NCBI GenBank assembly: GCA_029549845.1
Contig: JAKPIL010000144.1
Coordinates: 1 to 6,396, forward strand
Direction of reading: 5' to 3'
Source of the DNA: a bacterium
GTDB lineage: Bacteria; Patescibacteriota; Saccharimonadia; Saccharimonadales; UBA4665
DNA length: 6,396 bases
This document shows positions 5,399 through 6,396 of the stretch, in pieces. The notes under the pieces were generated by a model. That model was given only the letters and a program-made list of their open reading frames with translations, was not told where the DNA came from and made no database searches. A program made the translations under genes and the position numbers. Each line of letters starts with the position of its first letter. Positions within the stretch are counted from its first letter, which is position 1.

Positions 5399-5707
5399 AT
5401 GAAAAAAGCAGTTATTGCTACCGGCGGCAAACAATATGTCGTAGCCGAAGGTCAAACACTTTCCATCGAGCGGCTCACTGGTGACGATACCAAACTCAGC
5501 TTTGACGCACTGCTCGTTGTAGACGGCGAAAAAACTACCGTAGGCGCACCCCTCGTAAAGGGCGTGGCGGTAAAAGCCACCGTGGTAGACGCAGAAGCAA
5601 AGGCAGATAAAGTCACGGCTATACGCTACAAGGCGAAAAAGCGCGTGCACAAAACTCGTGGCCATCGCCAGGCGCAGACTACGGTCGTGATCGACAGCAT
5701 TGCGTAA
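5399..5707 (+). CDS. rplU: 50S ribosomal protein L21
   Basis: A 102-residue L21 (bL21), a primary 23S rRNA-binding protein of the large subunit. It opens with 'KKAVIATGGKQYVVAEGQT', the family's hallmark 'AVIxTGGKQYxVxEG' strand, and closes with the basic 'RYKAKKRVHKTRGHRQAQTT' segment (about 76-95) and 'VVIDSIA', where L21 contacts rRNA. Length is normal. I chose ATG 5399 over the in-frame GTG at 5390: the ATG gives the standard MKKAV start and has AGG 8 bases upstream, whereas the GTG overlaps that site. A terminator follows at once, so the gene is transcribed alone; the usual partners rpmA (L27) and obg are not adjacent downstream. Confidence 0.97.
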   Translation: MKKAVIATGGKQYVVAEGQTLSIERLTGDDTKLSFDALLVVDGEKTTVGAPLVKGVAVKATVVDAEAKADKVTAIRYKAKKRVHKTRGHRQAQTTVVIDSIA

Positions 5708-5731
5708 CCTCTGGCTCTAAGAGTATTAATC

Positions 5732-5762
5732 AAAAAACACCCGCTACGTGCGGGTGTTTTTT
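5732..5762. terminator. Intrinsic terminator after rplU, bidirectional form
   Basis: CACCCGC (5738-5744) and GCGGGTG (5750-5756) form seven pairs around the loop TACGT, flanked by six A's before and six T's after, which extends the helix to 13 pairs. It sits 24 bp after the rplU stop. The A-run/T-run symmetry means it could also stop minus-strand transcription entering from the right. Confidence 0.95.
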
Positions 5763-6101
5763 GTATGTAGCTGTGGATAACTTTAGGAGAATATATTATT
5801 CGTAGTGAATATTGCTACAAATTTGCGTGCCGAATCAGAATCAACTCTGCTCTATTTTCACGAAAATAACAGAGGTAATGAATAATTGTAGTACAAAACA
5901 CTACGAAAAACATCTGTTGATTTGTCAAAATTGAATACATTTTTTTGCATAACTTTCTTTCGCTTTTCTCTTGTAACAGGTGGTTCGTATGGGGCATACT
6001 TCTGTGCAGGATAGGCCAAAACCAAAAACTAGGCAAAATCCGAAACAAAGATTGGTATCTCAAAAAAACCGAGAAACCAACACAAACACTTTACAAAACA
6101 C
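5763..6101. other. AT-rich intergenic region with nested inverted repeats
   Basis: No gene is supported in these 339 bp; ORFs that cross it have no recognisable family and no ribosome binding site. It is visibly richer in A+T than the genes on either side. Nested inverted repeats span 5799-5907: TTCGTAGTG (5799-5807) with CACTACGAA (5899-5907), CTACAA (5815-5820) with TTGTAG (5886-5891), CTCTG (5845-5849) with CAGAG (5870-5874), and TATTTTC (5853-5859) with GAAAATA (5862-5868). A single perfect DnaA-box match TGTGGATAA lies at 5772-5780. A weak promoter candidate for the gene at 6102 is TTGTAA (5971-5976) with CATACT (5995-6000), 18 bp apart. The last 90 bases before 6102 are A/C-rich with few G's. 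Confidence 0.5.
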
Positions 6102-6396
6102 ATGTTCAAACCAAAACGTACAGCACTCGCAGTTTTTGCGCATACCCTCTGGCCCACCACCAAGAGGGTATTCGTCGTATCTGTCCTTTCCTTGCTGCTG
6201 CTACCCCTGTTTTTCCTCACGCGCGGGGGCACGGGTGTGCCACGCGCCTACGCTGCCACCAGTGACAACCTGAACTTCCAAGCCCGTCTCGAAACAGCTG
6301 CTGGTGCCATTGCCCCTGATGGCTACTACAACGTCCAGTTCAAGCTCTACGATGCAAGTACCAGTGGTACTCTCCTCTGGACTGAGACCTACTACG
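6102..6396 (+). CDS. Exported, probably surface-exposed protein, 5' part only
   Basis: Open from ATG 6102 to the window edge (98 codons). The N-terminus is an unusually long basic n-region (K3, K5, R6, K21, R22), then the hydrophobic core 'VFVVSVLSLLLLPLFFL' (23-39), then a c-region ending A49-Y-A51, a good signal-peptidase I site before A52. The mature part starts 'ATSDNLNFQARLETAAG' and continues 'APDGYYNVQFKLYDASTSG' and 'LLWTETYY', a beta-rich module I associate with the start of very large secreted or fibre-like proteins in CPR bacteria. No other ATG is in frame back to a TAG at 6030-6032, and there is no clear Shine-Dalgarno, so the start rests on the signal peptide. Possible roles are adhesion or host contact; only the export is supported by what is visible. 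Confidence 0.8.
   Translation, partial: MFKPKRTALAVFAHTLWPTTKRVFVVSVLSLLLLPLFFLTRGGTGVPRAYAATSDNLNFQARLETAAGAIAPDGYYNVQFKLYDASTSGTLLWTETYY

Noticed and set aside
5150..5665. 171-codon minus-strand open frame across the rplU promoter and gene
   Set aside because: It is antisense to rplU, crosses the palindrome and the G-rich tract, and has low-complexity P/H/L-rich sequence typical of a shadow frame.
5772..5780. Perfect DnaA-box match (TGTGGATAA) in an AT-rich region, hinting at an origin
   Set aside because: Only one box is seen, with no cluster, no dnaA or dnaN nearby and no clear unwinding element. A 9-base match alone is weak.
5945..6273. Plus-strand open frames of 106 and 97 codons before and over the start of the exported protein
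   Set aside because: They overlap the signal-peptide frame that begins at 6102, have low-complexity composition and no ribosome binding site or family resemblance.

Overview
The window reads as a gene-dense, roughly 50% GC bacterial chromosome segment, most likely from the Candidate Phyla Radiation (Patescibacteria), with Saccharibacteria (TM7) the best guess. Four things point that way: a compact eukaryotic-type (type 2) isoleucyl-tRNA synthetase; a small stand-alone PaaX/Cas2-like protein; a C-terminal thioredoxin-like fragment resembling small CPR proteins; and an exported protein that opens its mature part with a 'NLNFQARL...PDGYYNVQFKLYDASTSG' type module I associate with these bacteria. 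TGA is used as a stop (two ATGA overlaps), so this is not a UGA-recoding lineage such as Absconditabacteria/Gracilibacteria. The taxon is inferred from remembered family resemblance, not from a search.

Layout. (1) 2-229: 3' end of a thioredoxin-like gene. (2) 232-260: sigma70-type promoter, followed by a leader of about 210 nt that folds as a T-box riboswitch. It has an ultrashort Stem I presenting an AUC (Ile) specifier, a Stem II with S-turn, a Stem IIA/B pseudoknot, and an antiterminator/antisequestrator with a 7-nt UGGUACC bulge. (3) 477-4479: a three-gene operon, GNAT acetyltransferase, SGNH/GDSL hydrolase and ileS, joined by two ATGA overlaps. Sensing of uncharged tRNA-Ile would therefore control all three genes. 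(4) 4480-4717: non-coding, hairpin-rich convergent intergenic region. (5) 4718-5279: a minus-strand gene for a winged-helix plus Cas2-fold (PaaX-like) protein, bracketed by two copies of a perfect 36-bp palindrome that share a 30-bp core. One copy starts 2 bp past its stop codon and the other ends 8 bp before its start codon. (6) 5280-5333: very G-rich strand, then a promoter, rplU (ribosomal protein L21) and a strong intrinsic terminator. (7) 5763-6101: AT-rich intergenic region with nested inverted repeats. (8) 6102 to the end: 5' part of an exported, probably surface-exposed protein.

How the parts work together. The first operon links translation capacity for isoleucine to two accessory enzymes through an RNA switch of a type I know mainly from actinobacterial ileS genes; Actinobacteria are the usual hosts of Saccharibacteria. 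The PaaX/Cas2-like gene appears to carry its own repeated DNA site on both sides. Its only recognisable promoter lies inside the upstream palindrome, which suggests autoregulation or a small self-contained genetic unit. The palindrome-bracketed gene and the T-box are the two most interesting parts of the window.
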